From an uncultured Actinomyces sp. (GTDB lineage: Bacteria; Actinomycetota; Actinomycetes; Actinomycetales; Actinomycetaceae): 5,362 bases of DNA. The notes under the pieces are model-generated. The model worked only from the letters and a program-made list of their open reading frames with translations, had not been told where the DNA came from and made no database searches. Position numbers and translations under genes: made by a program. The first letter of the stretch is position 1. Each line of letters starts with the position of its first letter. This document shows, piece by piece, positions 4,793 to 5,362 of this stretch. The stretch spans positions 1 through 5,362 of the forward strand of contig CAJZFF010000166.1 of NCBI GenBank assembly GCA_915069725.1. The letters run 5' to 3'.

Positions 4793-5362
4793 TCAGTGGG
4801 CCGTCGTGAGGATGGTGGACACGATGGTGTCGACCTCCTCGGCGCTGCCGGCTGTCACGGCGATGCGCACGTAGGTGCCCGACGACGTCGGAACGGCGAT
4901 GACTGCACCGGCCGTCTGGGTGCCCTGAACCTGCGCAGTGGAGGTGTCGACGGCGGCCTGCCCGTAGGTGGACGGCTTGGTGGAGTAGCCCGTCGGCGTG
5001 CCTCCTTGCCGGGTGATGATCTCGTCCAGGCTCGCCTGGGACGGGGGTGTGGAGGAGGTCTCGGCCTCCTTGGCGACCGCGACGCTGTTGAAGGACAGGC
5101 CACCGCTCTGCGAGAACCGGCCGTAGAAGGCGTCGGTGCTGCTCAGGCGCTGGGTGAGGGTGGAGGGGTCCACCCCCTGGGCCCGGGCGAGCAGCGCCTT
5201 CTGGGCCTCGGGAAGAGCGTTGAGGTCCTCCCAGTCCTCGGGGATCGCGAAGGTGAGGCCGGAGGTCGGTGCGGTGATCGCCTGGTGGCCTGCCGGGATG
5301 GAGGGGGCGGCGCTGCCGGAGGCGCTCGCGCCGCCCCCGCTCGACGACGTCGCCGCGGCCGC
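4793..5362 (-). CDS. Lipoprotein 1 paralogue, N-terminus beyond the right edge
   Basis: The frame is open from the edge to the stop at 4793 and shows 189 residues; the start and any signal peptide lie outside the window. It opens with an Ala/Ser/Gly-rich linker (about 20 residues). Next comes IPAGHQAITAPTSGLTFAIP, which parallels the PAGYQEVTAPTVGITFAVP of lipoprotein 1. The C-terminus also parallels it: PTGYSTKPSTYGQAAVDTST, then GAVIAVPT, YVRIAVTAG and VDTIVSTILTTAH. Between these blocks is a segment of its own (ALPEAQKALLARAQGVDPST, LSSTDAFYGRF) in place of the corresponding region of lipoprotein 1. A surface lipoprotein is likely by analogy, but no lipobox is visible here. Function unknown. 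The internal GTG at about 5173 is not a credible start, because homology continues upstream of it. Confidence 0.8.
   Translation of the reverse strand, partial: AAAATSSSGGGASASGSAAPSIPAGHQAITAPTSGLTFAIPEDWEDLNALPEAQKALLARAQGVDPSTLTQRLSSTDAFYGRFSQSGGLSFNSVAVAKEAETSSTPPSQASLDEIITRQGGTPTGYSTKPSTYGQAAVDTSTAQVQGTQTAGAVIAVPTSSGTYVRIAVTAGSAEEVDTIVSTILTTAH

Noticed and set aside
5355..5362. GCGGCCGC at the very end as a cloning-site remnant
   Set aside because: It is in frame with an alanine-rich linker of the lipoprotein-like gene. Such runs of GCG/GCC codons are expected there, and no vector sequence is visible.

Overview
The window reads as two unrelated pieces of bacterial DNA joined at about position 1487-1507. 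Positions 1 to about 1500 carry proteobacterial genes. These are a divergent glutathione synthetase gene (gshB, minus strand, running off the left edge), then ubiK and the first ~90 codons of comM (plus strand, overlapping by one base). The protein sequences look like Burkholderiales-type Betaproteobacteria. Positions from about 1487 to 5362 carry genes of high-GC actinobacterial type. They are a MacB/FtsX-type ABC transporter permease lacking its N-terminus, an Rv0909-type small antitoxin-like protein, a MmcQ/YjbR-family protein, and two related secreted proteins, one a clear lipoprotein. Actinomyces or a close relative is my best guess for this part. Both guesses are inference from protein character; no search was run.

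Layout: gshB (<1-727, minus) and ubiK (978-1232, plus) are divergent across a 250-base gap with a possible sigma70 promoter for gshB. comM starts at 1232 and runs in frame into the permease, where both proteins encode the peptide I-A-I-G-I. The combined reading frame ends at 2575. A strong 14-bp hairpin with an added 6-bp outer stem (2704-2755) separates the permease from the convergent antitoxin-like gene (2798-2980, minus). The yjbR-like gene (3287-3760, minus) sits between two copies of a 143-bp repeat in opposite orientation (3113-3255 and 3790-3932). To the right lie lipoprotein 1 (3952-4650, minus), a hairpin terminator (4710-4735), and lipoprotein-like paralogue 2 (4793 to beyond the right edge, minus).

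The left genes are housekeeping: glutathione synthesis, ubiquinone biosynthesis, and natural transformation/DNA processing. The right genes concern the cell envelope (permease and surface proteins) plus small proteins of uncertain role. The two parts have no functional link. The truncation of two different genes at a shared short sequence fits an assembly chimera, for example between two members of one mixed community, better than a biological fusion. The features most likely to be undescribed are the 143-bp repeat family with its conserved-stem hairpin and the paired secreted-protein family.
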